From Sphingobacteriales bacterium 44-61 (GTDB lineage: Bacteria; Bacteroidota; Bacteroidia; Chitinophagales; Chitinophagaceae): a stretch of 64,000 nt of DNA. Every line of letters starts with the position of its first letter. The first letter of the stretch is position 1. Position numbers and translations under genes: made by a program. The notes below the pieces were generated by a model, which saw only the letters and a list, made by a program, of their open reading frames with translations, ran no database searches and was not told the origin of the DNA. Location of the stretch: positions 187,719-251,718 of the forward strand of contig MKTW01000002.1 of the NCBI GenBank assembly GCA_001898405.1. Reading direction: 5' to 3'. Positions 16,433-26,016 of the stretch are shown in pieces.

Positions 16433-17284
16433 ATGATCCTATTTAAAAGAGCGGCTGAGCTCCGGAACTACCTGGAAAAACAGCGCAAAAAAGGCAAAAA
16501 AACAGGGTTCGCACCCACCATGGGCGCCCTTCATGAGGGGCATATTTCCCTCCTGGAAGCTTCCAAAAAAGAAAACGACCTCTCTGTTGTAAGCATATTT
16601 GTGAACCCTACCCAGTTCAACGACCCGGCCGATTACGCCAAATACCCCATCACTATTGAAAAGGATATCAGCCTGCTGGAAGCTGCCGGTTGTGATATCC
16701 TGTTTCTGCCACCTGTAGAGGAAATGTACCCCTCCGGACAGATGTTGAAAAAAAAATATGAGCTGGGCTATCTTGAGACCCTGCTTGAGGGCAGTTTCAG
16801 GCCCGGACACTTCCAGGGAGTCTGCCAGATCGTTCACCGGCTGCTCGAAATTGTGCTGCCTGACAATTTGTACATGGGTCAAAAAGATTACCAGCAATGC
16901 ATGGTCGTCAAAAAACTGCTGGAGCTTACCGGTCTGGGGCAAACAGTGCATCTGCAGATCTCTCCCACCCTCCGTGAAAAAAGCGGGCTGGCCATGAGCA
17001 GCCGCAATATGCGCCTCAGCGAAGCGGAAAGAAATGCAGCAGTGGCTATTTACCAGGCGCTGGACCATATCCGGGAAAACCTGAAGCCAGGCTCACTGAA
17101 AGAACTGCAACAGCAGGCAACAGCCCAACTGACCGGGAAAGGTTTTCGTGTGGATTATGTGGCTATTGCTGATGCAGGAACGCTTTATCCTGCCGAAGAT
17201 TGGGATGGCCGGCAAAAACTGGTAGCTCTCGCCGCAGCATTCCTCGGCGAAGTACGGCTTATAGATAACCTGTTATTAAACTAA
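16433..17284 (+). CDS. panC: Pantothenate synthetase PanC
   Basis: PanC joins pantoate and beta-alanine with ATP in the last step of vitamin B5 synthesis. The 283-residue protein is of family length. The nucleotidyltransferase HxGH motif is MGALHEGHISLL (His34, His37), with FVNPTQFNDPADYAKYP for pantoate and ATP binding, GQKDYQQ and the KMSKS-like loop GLAMSSRN. It starts the plus-strand run that also contains panD and, 4.5 kb further, panB. It is divergent from the GT5-like gene. Confidence 0.96.
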   Translation: MILFKRAAELRNYLEKQRKKGKKTGFAPTMGALHEGHISLLEASKKENDLSVVSIFVNPTQFNDPADYAKYPITIEKDISLLEAAGCDILFLPPVEEMYPSGQMLKKKYELGYLETLLEGSFRPGHFQGVCQIVHRLLEIVLPDNLYMGQKDYQQCMVVKKLLELTGLGQTVHLQISPTLREKSGLAMSSRNMRLSEAERNAAVAIYQALDHIRENLKPGSLKELQQQATAQLTGKGFRVDYVAIADAGTLYPAEDWDGRQKLVALAAAFLGEVRLIDNLLLN

Positions 17285-17312
17285 GCGGTTCTTTTTTCGT
17301 TTTTAAATAAAC

Positions 17313-17320
17313 TACTTTTG
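17313..17320 (+). promoter_or_regulatory. panD -7 promoter element
   Basis: TACTTTTG matches TAnnTTTG in the 110-nt gap between panC and panD, so panD may have its own promoter. Confidence 0.4.
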
Positions 17321-17394
17321 CTGACCTTGATAACCTGATCAATGTAAAGCTTAAGGTGATCAGGCATCATCCATTATCTCACTATTCTAACTAT

Positions 17395-17739
17395 ATGCAG
17401 ATCGAAATACTGAAATCAAAAATCCATAGAGCGGTTATCACCGAAGCGAATCTCAATTATGTTGGCAGCATTACTATCGATGAAGACCTGATAGAAGCCG
17501 CCAACATTATCGAAAATGAAAAAGTGCAGGTGGTGAATGTCAATAACGGTGAAAGGCTGGAAACTTATGTAATAAAAGGTAAAAGAGGCTCCGGTATCTG
17601 CTGTCTCAATGGCCCTGCTGCCCGTAAAGGCATGGTAGGTGATTTAGTGGTGATCATTTCCTATGCCACCATGGATTTTGAAAAAGCCAAAACCTTTAAT
17701 CCCTGGATCGTTTTCCCGAAGGAAGGTAATAAGCTGTAA
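17395..17739 (+). CDS. panD: Aspartate 1-decarboxylase PanD (pyruvoyl enzyme)
   Basis: PanD makes beta-alanine from aspartate. Start [16 protein letters not shown] at 17395 gives 115 residues, close to the usual 115-126. The frame extends to 17356 but the extra codons are not family-like. The self-cleavage site is Gly24-Ser25 (NYVGSITID), where Ser25 becomes the pyruvoyl group. Lys9 and His11 are also conserved. It lies 22 nt upstream of a membrane protein gene. Confidence 0.96.
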   Translation: MQIEILKSKIHRAVITEANLNYVGSITIDEDLIEAANIIENEKVQVVNVNNGERLETYVIKGKRGSGICCLNGPAARKGMVGDLVVIISYATMDFEKAKTFNPWIVFPKEGNKL

Positions 17740-17761
17740 GAATAACCGTTATACCCGAGCC

Positions 17762-18763
17762 ATGAATAAAAAGGTCAAAACCTTATTGCAATACCTTTTC
17801 TTTTTCAGTCTTGGCTTTTTCTTTGTCTGGTTATCCGTCAAAAACATTAATAAAGAAGAATGGGTACAGATACGGTATGCCATGTTGAATGCGCGTTACT
17901 ATCTTGCCATTCCTGTTGTCATCATTCTTATTTTCGGACATTATATCAGGGCCCTTCGCTGGCGGCTGCTGATGGAGCCTCTCGGGTACAGTCCTAAAAA
18001 AGCAAATACTTTTTTCGCTGTCATGATCGGCTATCTCGCCAACCAGGGCGTGCCCCGGTTGGGCGAAGTGCTGAAATGCACCGTACTGGCCAAATATGAA
18101 AAGATCCCGGCCGATAAGCTCGTAGGCACCATCATTCTCGAACGGTTGATCGATGCAGTGACCCTGCTGATCGTCTTCGGCATCACACTGGCGATACAAC
18201 CCGGCTTATATACACAGATCGTTGACCAGATCTTTAACTCACCAGGTGAAAAAGAAGAAACGAAAGTTTCCGGTCTAACGATCCTGCTGATCATTATAGC
18301 TGTGATAGCACTTGCCGTGGGTGCCTGGATGGTGCTGAAGAAAAAAACGGTCAAAGACCTCCGGGCCATTCTGAAAAATATTGCCATGCGGGTGTGGCAG
18401 GGATTGGCATCCATCCGGCATCTTAAAAAACGCGGGCAGTTTATCATCCTCACTATCATTTTATGGGGCACTTATTTTTCCGGTGGTTATCTCGGTTTCC
18501 AGGCTTTACAGGAAACCCAGCATTACGGAGTAAAAGAAGCCTTCACCATTCTTTCTGCCGGCAGCATCGGCATGATCATCTCTCCCGGCGGCATCGGCGG
18601 CTATGCATTGCTGATTGAAGGCACGATGATGCTTTATGGGTTGCAGCAAAGTATTGCTGCTGCATTCGGCTGGTTGCTTTGGATTGTGCAGACCTTTGTG
18701 GTATTGTTTGGAGGACTATTGAGCTTTGCTTTATTACCCTGGTATAACAAGAGCCGGAAGTAA
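17762..18763 (+). CDS. Lysylphosphatidylglycerol synthase-type transmembrane (flippase-like) protein
   Basis: The start MNKKVKTLLQYLFFFSLG at 17762 gives 334 residues. It belongs to the LPG_synthase_TM/UPF0104 family of inner-membrane proteins with seven to eight helices. Family marks are GHYIRALRWRLLMEPLG (about 60-76), GYLANQGVPRLGEVLKC (about 92-108, the NxxxPxRxGE-type loop) and ISPGGIGGYALLIEG near the end. The soluble lysyl-transferase domain of MprF is absent, so lysinylation is unlikely; lipid transport is inference. It probably shares a transcript with panD. Confidence 0.82.
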   Translation: MNKKVKTLLQYLFFFSLGFFFVWLSVKNINKEEWVQIRYAMLNARYYLAIPVVIILIFGHYIRALRWRLLMEPLGYSPKKANTFFAVMIGYLANQGVPRLGEVLKCTVLAKYEKIPADKLVGTIILERLIDAVTLLIVFGITLAIQPGLYTQIVDQIFNSPGEKEETKVSGLTILLIIIAVIALAVGAWMVLKKKTVKDLRAILKNIAMRVWQGLASIRHLKKRGQFIILTIILWGTYFSGGYLGFQALQETQHYGVKEAFTILSAGSIGMIISPGGIGGYALLIEGTMMLYGLQQSIAAAFGWLLWIVQTFVVLFGGLLSFALLPWYNKSRK

Positions 18764-18831
18764 GTTATCAAAACTTAATGTACACAATTCTTCTTCTTGG
18801 TTAACTTTATCAGATAACTAACCGAGTTTTC

Positions 18832-20928
18832 ATGTCGCATCCGCCTTTCAAACAAAAAACGATTGCCCGGGACATAAGCTGGCTTTCTTTTAACGCACGT
18901 GTATTACAGGAAGCAGCCGATAAAACAGTGCCGCTCCGGGAGCGGATTCGCTTCCTCGGTATTTTTTCCAATAACCTCGATGAGTTTTTCCGGGTAAGGG
19001 TGGCCACATTAAAACGGATGATGCAGGTAGGCAGCAAGGCCAATATGCACCTCGAAAACAATCCCCAGCAGATCCTTGACGATATACAAATGACCGTGCT
19101 GAACCAGCAAAGTGAGTTCGCCCGGATCTGGGAAGACGTGCAGCAGCAAATGAAAGCCCAGAAGATATTCCTGGTAAATGAAAATGAGCTTACACCGGAG
19201 CAATACCTTTTTGTACGCGATTACTATGATGCTGAAGTAAGTTCCAACGTGATCCCGCTGATGATCGAGAACATTCCCGCGTTCCCCAATCTCCGTGACA
19301 AATCCATTTACCTTGGCGTAGTGATGTGGAAAAAAGACAGTGCATTGAAAAAGAAATATGCGCTGATCGAAGTACCAAGCCGTGTATTGGGAAGGTTTGT
19401 GATATTGCCATCCAAACAAAATGAGCATCGCATCATTTTGCTGGAAGACGTGATCCGCTGCAACCTTCCTGAAATATTTTCTTACTTCGGCTATGATCAA
19501 TACCATGCCCATGTGTTTAAAGTAACACGCGATGCTGAGCTGGACATAGACAGCGATATCTCCACCAATATTATTCAGAAGATCGAAAAGGGATTGAAGA
19601 ACCGCAGAAAAGGAAAACCTGTACGGTTTGTGTATGATAAGGAAATGGACCCGGGATTGCTGGAATACCTGACCCGCCGCCTCAACCTTACTAAAAGGGA
19701 TAACCTGATCCCCGGTGGCCGGATCCACAATTTCAGGCACTTCATGGATTTCCCCGAGCAGGTATTCAAAGTAAAGAGACCAAGGCAAAAGCCTTTTGAC
19801 CATCCATTGCTTGCCGACCGTCGCGTATCGGATGCAGTGCTGGAAAAAGACATCATGCTCCATCTCCCCTATCATTCCTTTACACCACTTATTGATATCA
19901 TCCGCGAAGCGGCGATTGATCCGGATGTAAGTACGATCAAGATCACCTGCTATCGCCTGGCCTCGCAATCAAAGGTCATCAATGCATTGATCAATGCCGT
20001 AAGAAATGGCAAGGAAGTGCTGGTAATGCTTGAGCTCCGTGCACGCTTTGATGAGGAAGCCAACCTCGAATGGAAATCGAGGCTGGAAGAAGAAGGGGCC
20101 AAAGTGCTGGTAGGCATCCCGAATATGAAAGTGCATGCCAAGCTTTGCATGATCCGCAAAAAAGTGAAAGACAAAAACGTGTTGTACGGATTTGTGAGCA
20201 CCGGCAACCTGAATGAAAAAACGGCAAGAGTATATGGCGATCATTGCCTGCTGACGTCCAATCCCCGTATCATGACCGACCTGAGCCGTATTTTCAATTA
20301 CCTGGAACATCATCGCGGAGGTGATGTTCATGCATTGAAGAACTGCCAGGCCATTATTCCCAGCCCATCTATTGTCCGTAATGAAATGTATAAACTGATC
20401 GATGAAGAGATCAGGATGGCGAAGAAAAGAAAACTCTGCGGCATCACTTTAAAGATGAACTCCCTTTCGGATGAAGGAATGATCGATAAACTGTATGAGG
20501 CCGCTAAGGCAGGAGTTCCGGTAAGATTGATCGTAAGAGGTATTTTTTGCATGCTCAGTGAGAACAAGAAATTTAAGATCCCCGTGAAGGCGATCAGTAT
20601 CGTGGATGAATACCTGGAGCATGCACGGGTGTGGGTATTTCATAATAAAGGCAAAGAGAAAGTTTATATATCTTCGGCCGACTGGATGTTGCGCAACCTG
20701 GAGCATCGTGTGGAAGCCACTTGCCCTGTCTGGGATGAAGAAATAAAAAAAGAGCTGATGGATATACTGGAGATACAGCTTCGTGATAATGTGAAGGCAA
20801 GATGGCTGGACAATGAACTCGCCAATGAATATGTAAGGACCGGCAGGAAGCAGGTAAGATCACAGGTCGATATTTACCAGTATTTATTCAACAAAACCAT
20901 GGAACAAATTGAGACTGGCAGCTATTGA
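18832..20928 (+). CDS. ppk1: Polyphosphate kinase 1
   Basis: PPK1 polymerises the ATP gamma-phosphate into polyphosphate. The 698-residue protein shows the N-terminal domain (RDISWLSFNARVLQEA; NNLDEFFRVRVATLKR), the head domain and two phospholipase-D-like C-terminal domains. The phosphohistidine is His435 in NMKVHAKLCMI; a second conserved His is at 597 (DEYLEHARVWVF). SSADWMLRNLEHRVE completes the site. The 3' end overlaps the start of ppx by 20 nt, indicating coupled expression of synthesis and degradation. Confidence 0.96.
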   Translation: MSHPPFKQKTIARDISWLSFNARVLQEAADKTVPLRERIRFLGIFSNNLDEFFRVRVATLKRMMQVGSKANMHLENNPQQILDDIQMTVLNQQSEFARIWEDVQQQMKAQKIFLVNENELTPEQYLFVRDYYDAEVSSNVIPLMIENIPAFPNLRDKSIYLGVVMWKKDSALKKKYALIEVPSRVLGRFVILPSKQNEHRIILLEDVIRCNLPEIFSYFGYDQYHAHVFKVTRDAELDIDSDISTNIIQKIEKGLKNRRKGKPVRFVYDKEMDPGLLEYLTRRLNLTKRDNLIPGGRIHNFRHFMDFPEQVFKVKRPRQKPFDHPLLADRRVSDAVLEKDIMLHLPYHSFTPLIDIIREAAIDPDVSTIKITCYRLASQSKVINALINAVRNGKEVLVMLELRARFDEEANLEWKSRLEEEGAKVLVGIPNMKVHAKLCMIRKKVKDKNVLYGFVSTGNLNEKTARVYGDHCLLTSNPRIMTDLSRIFNYLEHHRGGDVHALKNCQAIIPSPSIVRNEMYKLIDEEIRMAKKRKLCGITLKMNSLSDEGMIDKLYEAAKAGVPVRLIVRGIFCMLSENKKFKIPVKAISIVDEYLEHARVWVFHNKGKEKVYISSADWMLRNLEHRVEATCPVWDEEIKKELMDILEIQLRDNVKARWLDNELANEYVRTGRKQVRSQVDIYQYLFNKTMEQIETGSY

Positions 20929-21805
20929 TATTGGAAGTAATGCAGCAAGGTTACTGATCAGCGACGTACATATTGCGCCCAATAATAAGCCTGAATTTAT
21001 AAAAATGGCACTCGTGCGCGTGCCCCTCCGTCTCGGCTTTGATGTGTTTGACAAAGGAGAGATCACCGTTTCCCGCGCTGAGAAAGTGATAAAAACGATC
21101 AAGTCGTACAAGCTGTTGATGGACGTATATGACGTTAAGCATATAAAGGCCTGCGCCACTTCAGCCATGCGTGATGCCGTCAATGGACAGGACATCATCA
21201 ACAAGGTAAAAACTGAAACAGGCATACAGATCAATATCATCAGCGGGCAGGAAGAAGCATCTTTTATTTACGAGAATCATATTGCAGAAAACCTGACCAG
21301 TGAAGAATCTTACCTGTATATAGATGTGGGCGGCGGCAGCACGGAACTGACTTTCTTCAGCGATGGTAAACTCATATTTAAAGAATCATTCAATATCGGC
21401 ACCATCCGCATATTGAAGAACCAGGTAACGGAAGCTCAATGGGATTCGATGAAAGAATTCATCAAAACCCGGACAAAAGGATTTCATCATGTTACAGCTA
21501 TCGGTTCAGGCGGCAACATCAATAAAATATTTTCCATCTCCAAACGGAAAGACGGGAAACCGTTGAGCCTCGAACTGCTGAGGGATTATTACAAAGAGTT
21601 CAGCAGCCTTTCCCTTCCGCAGCGCATGAGCCTTTACCGTATGCGCGAAGATCGTGCAGATGTGATCGTGCCTGCATTGCTTATTTATATCAACGTAATG
21701 CGCTGGGCCGATGCAGAGGAAATATTTGTACCCAAGATCGGTTTGGCCGACGGGCTGATACAATCCCTTTATGAAGAAATCAGACTTGCACAAACGAAAG
21801 CCTGA
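20909..21805 (+). CDS. Ppx/GppA phosphatase family protein (exopolyphosphatase)
   Basis: The ASKHA-fold enzyme removes terminal phosphate from polyphosphate or hydrolyses pppGpp. Family motifs are AAIDIGSNAARLLI at the start and YIDVGGGSTELTF (about 138-150). At 298 residues it is the short form lacking the C-terminal HD-like domain of E. coli Ppx. No ATG opens the frame; the only suitable start is TTG at 20909, inside the end of ppk1. Alternative ATG 20899 is in the ppk1 frame. Polyphosphate as substrate is favoured by the ppk1 overlap. Confidence 0.88.
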   Translation: MRLAAIDIGSNAARLLISDVHIAPNNKPEFIKMALVRVPLRLGFDVFDKGEITVSRAEKVIKTIKSYKLLMDVYDVKHIKACATSAMRDAVNGQDIINKVKTETGIQINIISGQEEASFIYENHIAENLTSEESYLYIDVGGGSTELTFFSDGKLIFKESFNIGTIRILKNQVTEAQWDSMKEFIKTRTKGFHHVTAIGSGGNINKIFSISKRKDGKPLSLELLRDYYKEFSSLSLPQRMSLYRMREDRADVIVPALLIYINVMRWADAEEIFVPKIGLADGLIQSLYEEIRLAQTKA

Positions 21806-21838
21806 TTTTACCTACTTTTATCCCTTCAAACAAGTTTC

Positions 21839-22654
21839 ATGTCAATCAGTAAGGAAGCCCGGAAAGTAACCACGAATACGATCCAGAAAATGAAATTAGC
21901 CGGTGAAAAGATCTCCATGATCACGGCTTATGATTATTCTTTCGCAAAAATATTTGATGCAGCAGGTATAGATATCATATTGGTGGGCGACAGCGCCAGC
22001 AATGTGATGGCAGGCCACACCACTACCCTGCCTATTACACTCGACCAGATGATCTATCATGCACAAAGCGTGGTAAGGGCAAGGGAAAGATGCCTGGTGG
22101 TGGTTGATATTCCTTTCGGGTATTATCAATCCAATTCAGAGATCGCCCTGGCTTCTGCGATCCGCATCATGAAAGAAAGTGGTGGCCACACAGTAAAACT
22201 GGAAGGCGGTGAAGAGGTCATTGATTCAGTAAAAAAGATCGTAAGTGCAGGGATTCCTGTAATGGGCCATCTGGGCCTTACCCCGCAATCCATTAATAAA
22301 TTCGGTACGTATGTGGTGCGCGCTACAGAAGAAGCCGAAGCCAATAAACTCCGTCGTGATGCACTGCTGCTGCAGGAAGCCGGCGCTTTTGCCATTGTGC
22401 TGGAAAAGATCCCGGCAGCACTGGCCAAAGAAGTATCAGAAAGCCTTTCCATTCCCACTATCGGCATCGGCGGCGGCCCTCATTGCGATGGCCAGGTGCT
22501 GGTGATGCACGATATGCTGGGCATTAATACAGAATTCAAACCCCGCTTTTTACGCCAGTACCTTAACCTGAATGAACAGATCACCGGTGCTGTGCAGCAA
22601 TATATTTCTGATGTGAAAAGCAGGGATTTCCCCAACGAGCAGGAACAATATTGA
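21839..22654 (+). CDS. panB: 3-methyl-2-oxobutanoate hydroxymethyltransferase PanB
   Basis: PanB makes ketopantoate from ketoisovalerate using methylene-THF. The 271-residue product has [14 protein letters not shown] (about 27-40), the metal-binding [12 protein letters not shown] (about 49-60), [12 protein letters not shown] and the C-terminal [18 protein letters not shown]. It is 33 nt after ppx and lies in the same direction as panC and panD but is separated from them by polyphosphate genes. Confidence 0.96.
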   Translation: MSISKEARKVTTNTIQKMKLAGEKISMITAYDYSFAKIFDAAGIDIILVGDSASNVMAGHTTTLPITLDQMIYHAQSVVRARERCLVVVDIPFGYYQSNSEIALASAIRIMKESGGHTVKLEGGEEVIDSVKKIVSAGIPVMGHLGLTPQSINKFGTYVVRATEEAEANKLRRDALLLQEAGAFAIVLEKIPAALAKEVSESLSIPTIGIGGGPHCDGQVLVMHDMLGINTEFKPRFLRQYLNLNEQITGAVQQYISDVKSRDFPNEQEQY

Positions 22655-22669
22655 CTTCTACCTGTTAAG

Positions 22670-22677
22670 TATCTTTG
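22670..22677 (+). promoter_or_regulatory. -7 element for the aldehyde dehydrogenase gene
   Basis: TATCTTTG matches TAnnTTTG, 22 nt before the ATG at 22700. Confidence 0.5.
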
Positions 22678-22699
22678 CAAAAGATAAATTAATTACAAC

Positions 22700-24229
22700 A
22701 TGATTGCAGATGTATTGAAAACCCTGAAACTGGAAAAGCATTCCGCAGGTGTATCCACCGGTAAAGAGTGGATAGGAAAAGGTGGAGCAGAGATTTCTTC
22801 TTATTCACCGGTTGACGGTAAGCTGATCGGAACAATTAAATCTGCTGTAAAAGACGATTATGAAGCAGTGGTAAAAAAGGCACAGTCAGCTTTTGCAGTA
22901 TGGCGTACATGGCCTGCACCAAAACGTGGAGATGTAGTAAGGCAGATCGGTGAAGCCTTAAGAAAATATAAAGAACCATTGGGCAAACTGGTTTCTTATG
23001 AAATGGGCAAAAGCCTGCAGGAAGGTTATGGTGAAGTGCAGGAGATGATCGATATCTGCGATTTTGCAGTAGGTCTTTCCCGCCAGTTGCATGGATTCAC
23101 CATGCACAGCGAACGCCCCGGCCACCGGATGTATGAACAATATCATCCGCTGGGCATTGTCGGCATTATTTCCGCATTCAATTTCCCGGTGGCAGTATGG
23201 AGCTGGAACACAATGCTGGCTTGGGTTTGCGGAGATGTGTGCATCTGGAAGCCTTCTGAAAAAACGCCTTTGTGCGGAGTAGCCTGCCAGCATATCGTAG
23301 CAGAAGTGTTTGAAAAGAATGGAGTCCCTGAAGGGGTCAACAACCTCGTAACAGGAGGCCGCGAAGTAGGTGAATGGATGAGTACGGATACACGCATTCC
23401 CCTTGTGTCTGCAACAGGTTCTACCCGTATGGGCAAAGCTGTTGGAGCAGCTGTGGGAAGCCGGTTAGGTAAAGCCTTACTGGAACTGGGCGGTAATAAT
23501 GCCATTATCATTTCAAAAGATGCTGATCTCGACATTGCCATTCTTGGCGCTTTATTTGGTGCAGTGGGCACGGCAGGTCAGCGTTGCACCACCACGCGCA
23601 GGCTGATCATTCATGAAAGCATATATGACCAGGTAAAAAATAAACTGGTTGCTGCTTATGGCCAGCTCTCTATCGGTGATCCGCTGAATGAGAAGAATCA
23701 TGTAGGCCCATTGATCGATAAAGACGCTGTGAAAATGTATCTGAAAGCAATTGAAGATTGCAAGGCAGAAGGCGGCAAATTTATAGTGGAAGGCGGCGTG
23801 CTGGAAGGCAAGGGCTATGAAAGCGGTTGCTATGTGAAGCCCTGTATCGCTGAAGCGAAACCTGGTTATGCGATCGTACAACATGAAACTTTTGCACCGA
23901 TCCTTTACCTGTTGAAATATTCGGACATAGAAGAAGCTATTGCTATACAGAATGGCGTGCCGCAGGGGCTTTCTTCTTCCATTATGACCCTTAACCTCCG
24001 CGAAGCAGAGCAATTCCTCTCCCATGCAGGTAGCGACTGTGGTATAGCAAATGTGAATATCGGCACGTCCGGTGCAGAGATCGGCGGAGCATTCGGCGGT
24101 GAGAAAGAAACCGGTGGTGGCCGGGAAAGTGGCAGCGATGCCTGGAAAGTGTATATGAGAAGGCAAACCAATACGATCAATTACAGCACCCAACTGCCGC
24201 TGGCACAAGGAATAAAGTTCACCGTTTAA
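22700..24229 (+). CDS. ALDH7-type aldehyde dehydrogenase (aminoadipate semialdehyde dehydrogenase-like)
   Basis: A 509-residue NAD(P)-dependent aldehyde dehydrogenase. The catalytic Cys296 lies in GQRCTTTRR and the general base Glu262 in LELGGNNA, with the normal spacing of 34. The Rossmann stretch SAFNFPVAVWSWNTMLAW and the SATGSTRMGKAVG loop fit. Overall sequence (GREVGEWM, SSIMTLNLREAEQFLS, ETGGGRESGSDAWKVYMRRQ) resembles the ALDH7/antiquitin group, which oxidises alpha-aminoadipic semialdehyde in lysine breakdown; substrate is inferred. It ends in a strong terminator and has its own promoter element. Confidence 0.9.
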   Translation: MIADVLKTLKLEKHSAGVSTGKEWIGKGGAEISSYSPVDGKLIGTIKSAVKDDYEAVVKKAQSAFAVWRTWPAPKRGDVVRQIGEALRKYKEPLGKLVSYEMGKSLQEGYGEVQEMIDICDFAVGLSRQLHGFTMHSERPGHRMYEQYHPLGIVGIISAFNFPVAVWSWNTMLAWVCGDVCIWKPSEKTPLCGVACQHIVAEVFEKNGVPEGVNNLVTGGREVGEWMSTDTRIPLVSATGSTRMGKAVGAAVGSRLGKALLELGGNNAIIISKDADLDIAILGALFGAVGTAGQRCTTTRRLIIHESIYDQVKNKLVAAYGQLSIGDPLNEKNHVGPLIDKDAVKMYLKAIEDCKAEGGKFIVEGGVLEGKGYESGCYVKPCIAEAKPGYAIVQHETFAPILYLLKYSDIEEAIAIQNGVPQGLSSSIMTLNLREAEQFLSHAGSDCGIANVNIGTSGAEIGGAFGGEKETGGGRESGSDAWKVYMRRQTNTINYSTQLPLAQGIKFTV

Positions 24230-24234
24230 ATACT

Positions 24235-24285
24235 AAACAAAGGAGTGCGCCGTTGATAATACTTCGCGTAACTCCTTTGTTTTCT
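24235..24285 (+). terminator. Terminator after the ALDH gene
   Basis: AAACAAAGGAGT (24235-24246) pairs perfectly with ACTCCTTTGTTT (24271-24282), 5 nt past the stop codon. Confidence 0.75.
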
Positions 24286-24341
24286 GCGAAATATTTGCAA
24301 TTTTTACAGTTGAACAATATCCTGAACCCAACTAACTGTGC

Positions 24342-25877
24342 ATGAAAAGGATCCTTCTCCTATTGACCATTCCCCTGCTTTGCAGCAGTCTCTCCCACGC
24401 GCAATTGCGAATAGGCATCCTCGGAGGTATTCATCAGTCTGCGGTCATCGAAAAAAATGATCTGTCCAACTGGGACGAATTGAAAAACACTTTCCAAAAA
24501 AGAACAGGTTTTCATGCCGGTTTTATTGCCGATCTCCCTTTCAGCGAAAAGTCGAATTTCTTTTTTCAGCCTGGTGTGATATTCTCACAGAAAGGAAGAA
24601 AATCTTCGTTTGTCATGGACTCTACCGTGGTCTTCGACCGGCCTCTTTCTCCGGATGATTCCATCGTGAATACATTCTATACAGAAAACCGCAAACAATA
24701 CCTTAACTATATAGATATTCCTCTCAATTTTGTTTACAAGTTCAAGCTGGGCAAGACCACCCGCTTTATGATCGGAGCAGGTCCTTACCTGTCCTTTTTC
24801 TATAAAGGCTCCGATAAAACCGATAAGTATGTAGTAGGCGTAAGCTATGAAGCAGACGAAAAAGAAGTAATGATCGGAAAAGGAAGCGGAAAATATCAAA
24901 CAATGGATTGGGGCGTGAATGGATTGGCCGGTTTTGAATTCGGTCGTGTGTTCCTTACTGCTAATTACAGCCGCGGACTGAAAAACTTTTATACTCCTAC
25001 GGATTATACGGCTTCTGATTACAAACATGAAGTGATGGGTATTACCCTGGGCATATTCCTCGGCAAACCCATACCGCTTGCCCAAAAAGACAGGGACAAT
25101 GACGGTGTGCCCGACAAAGAAGACCAGTGCCCCACCCTCCCGGGCTCTCCTGCTTTGGCCGGATGCCCCGACCAGGATGGTGATGGCATCATTGATATGC
25201 AGGACAGTTGTGCTCATGAATTTGGCCCTGTTGAAAACCATGGCTGCCCCTATATTGACCGTGATAAAGACGGCGTACTCGACAAACTCGATAAATGCCT
25301 CGATATACCAGGTCCGGTTGAGAACAATGGTTGCCCTTACACAGACAGGGACAAGGATGGCATTTTTGATAAGGACGATAAATGTCCTGATATTCCTGGC
25401 CTGGCCCGTTACAATGGCTGCCCTGCACCAGATACAGATGGAGACGGACTGACTGATGAAGAAGATAAATGTCCAACAGAAAAAGGTACCGTAGCCAATA
25501 ATGGTTGCCCGGAGATCAAAAAAGAAGTGATCCGGAAAGTACAGACAGCAGCCAAGTCAATTGCCTTCAAAGTCAATAAAGCAGAGCTAACGCCGGCTTC
25601 CTACAAAGTGCTGGATGAAGTGGCGGCCCTGTTGAAAGAAGATGCTTCACTGAAATTGCAGATAGAAGGGCATACCAGTGCGGAAGGTTCCCGCGAGCTT
25701 AACATGCGCCTATCCATGGAGCGTGCGGAAGCAGTAAAAGAATACCTGGAATCGAAAGATATTGATCCTTCCCGCCTCAGCGCACAGGGATTTGGCCCCG
25801 ATAAACCGCTGAATGCCGGCAGAACTAGTGAAGAAAAAGCTAAAAACAGGCGCGTTGAGCTAAAGCTGCACAACTAA
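24342..25877 (+). CDS. OmpA-family outer membrane protein with porin-like barrel and TSP3 repeats
   Basis: The 511-residue protein has a Sec signal (MKRILLLLTIPLLCSSLSHA). A PorT-type eight-strand barrel (about 20-245) follows. Then come about five Ca-binding thrombospondin-3 repeats with the pattern DRDKDGVxDxxDxC (about 247-388). The C-terminal OmpA peptidoglycan-binding domain (about 400-511) contains IEGHTSAEGSRELNMRLSMERAEAV. It should link the outer membrane to peptidoglycan. Repeats are close in sequence (GPVENHGCPYIDRDKDG, GPVENNGCPYTDRDKDG), suggesting recent duplication. It is a single-gene unit with its own terminator. Confidence 0.92.
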   Translation: MKRILLLLTIPLLCSSLSHAQLRIGILGGIHQSAVIEKNDLSNWDELKNTFQKRTGFHAGFIADLPFSEKSNFFFQPGVIFSQKGRKSSFVMDSTVVFDRPLSPDDSIVNTFYTENRKQYLNYIDIPLNFVYKFKLGKTTRFMIGAGPYLSFFYKGSDKTDKYVVGVSYEADEKEVMIGKGSGKYQTMDWGVNGLAGFEFGRVFLTANYSRGLKNFYTPTDYTASDYKHEVMGITLGIFLGKPIPLAQKDRDNDGVPDKEDQCPTLPGSPALAGCPDQDGDGIIDMQDSCAHEFGPVENHGCPYIDRDKDGVLDKLDKCLDIPGPVENNGCPYTDRDKDGIFDKDDKCPDIPGLARYNGCPAPDTDGDGLTDEEDKCPTEKGTVANNGCPEIKKEVIRKVQTAAKSIAFKVNKAELTPASYKVLDEVAALLKEDASLKLQIEGHTSAEGSRELNMRLSMERAEAVKEYLESKDIDPSRLSAQGFGPDKPLNAGRTSEEKAKNRRVELKLHN

Positions 25878-25908
25878 AACAGCTTGATCTTCATCAATAA
25901 ATTATCAG

Positions 25909-25940
25909 AGCCCTGCGAGAGAAGTCCGCAGGGCTTTATT
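25909..25940 (+). terminator. Terminator after the OmpA-family gene
   Basis: AGCCCTGCG (25909-25917) and CGCAGGGCT (25927-25935) form a 9-bp GC-rich stem followed by TTATT. Confidence 0.75.
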
Positions 25941-26016
25941 ATGGCAAAATGTATGAATGGTAATCCGTAATTTTAATGCTTTTCAGATTTTTGTAGATAT
26001 TAAAAATTAGTAGCTA

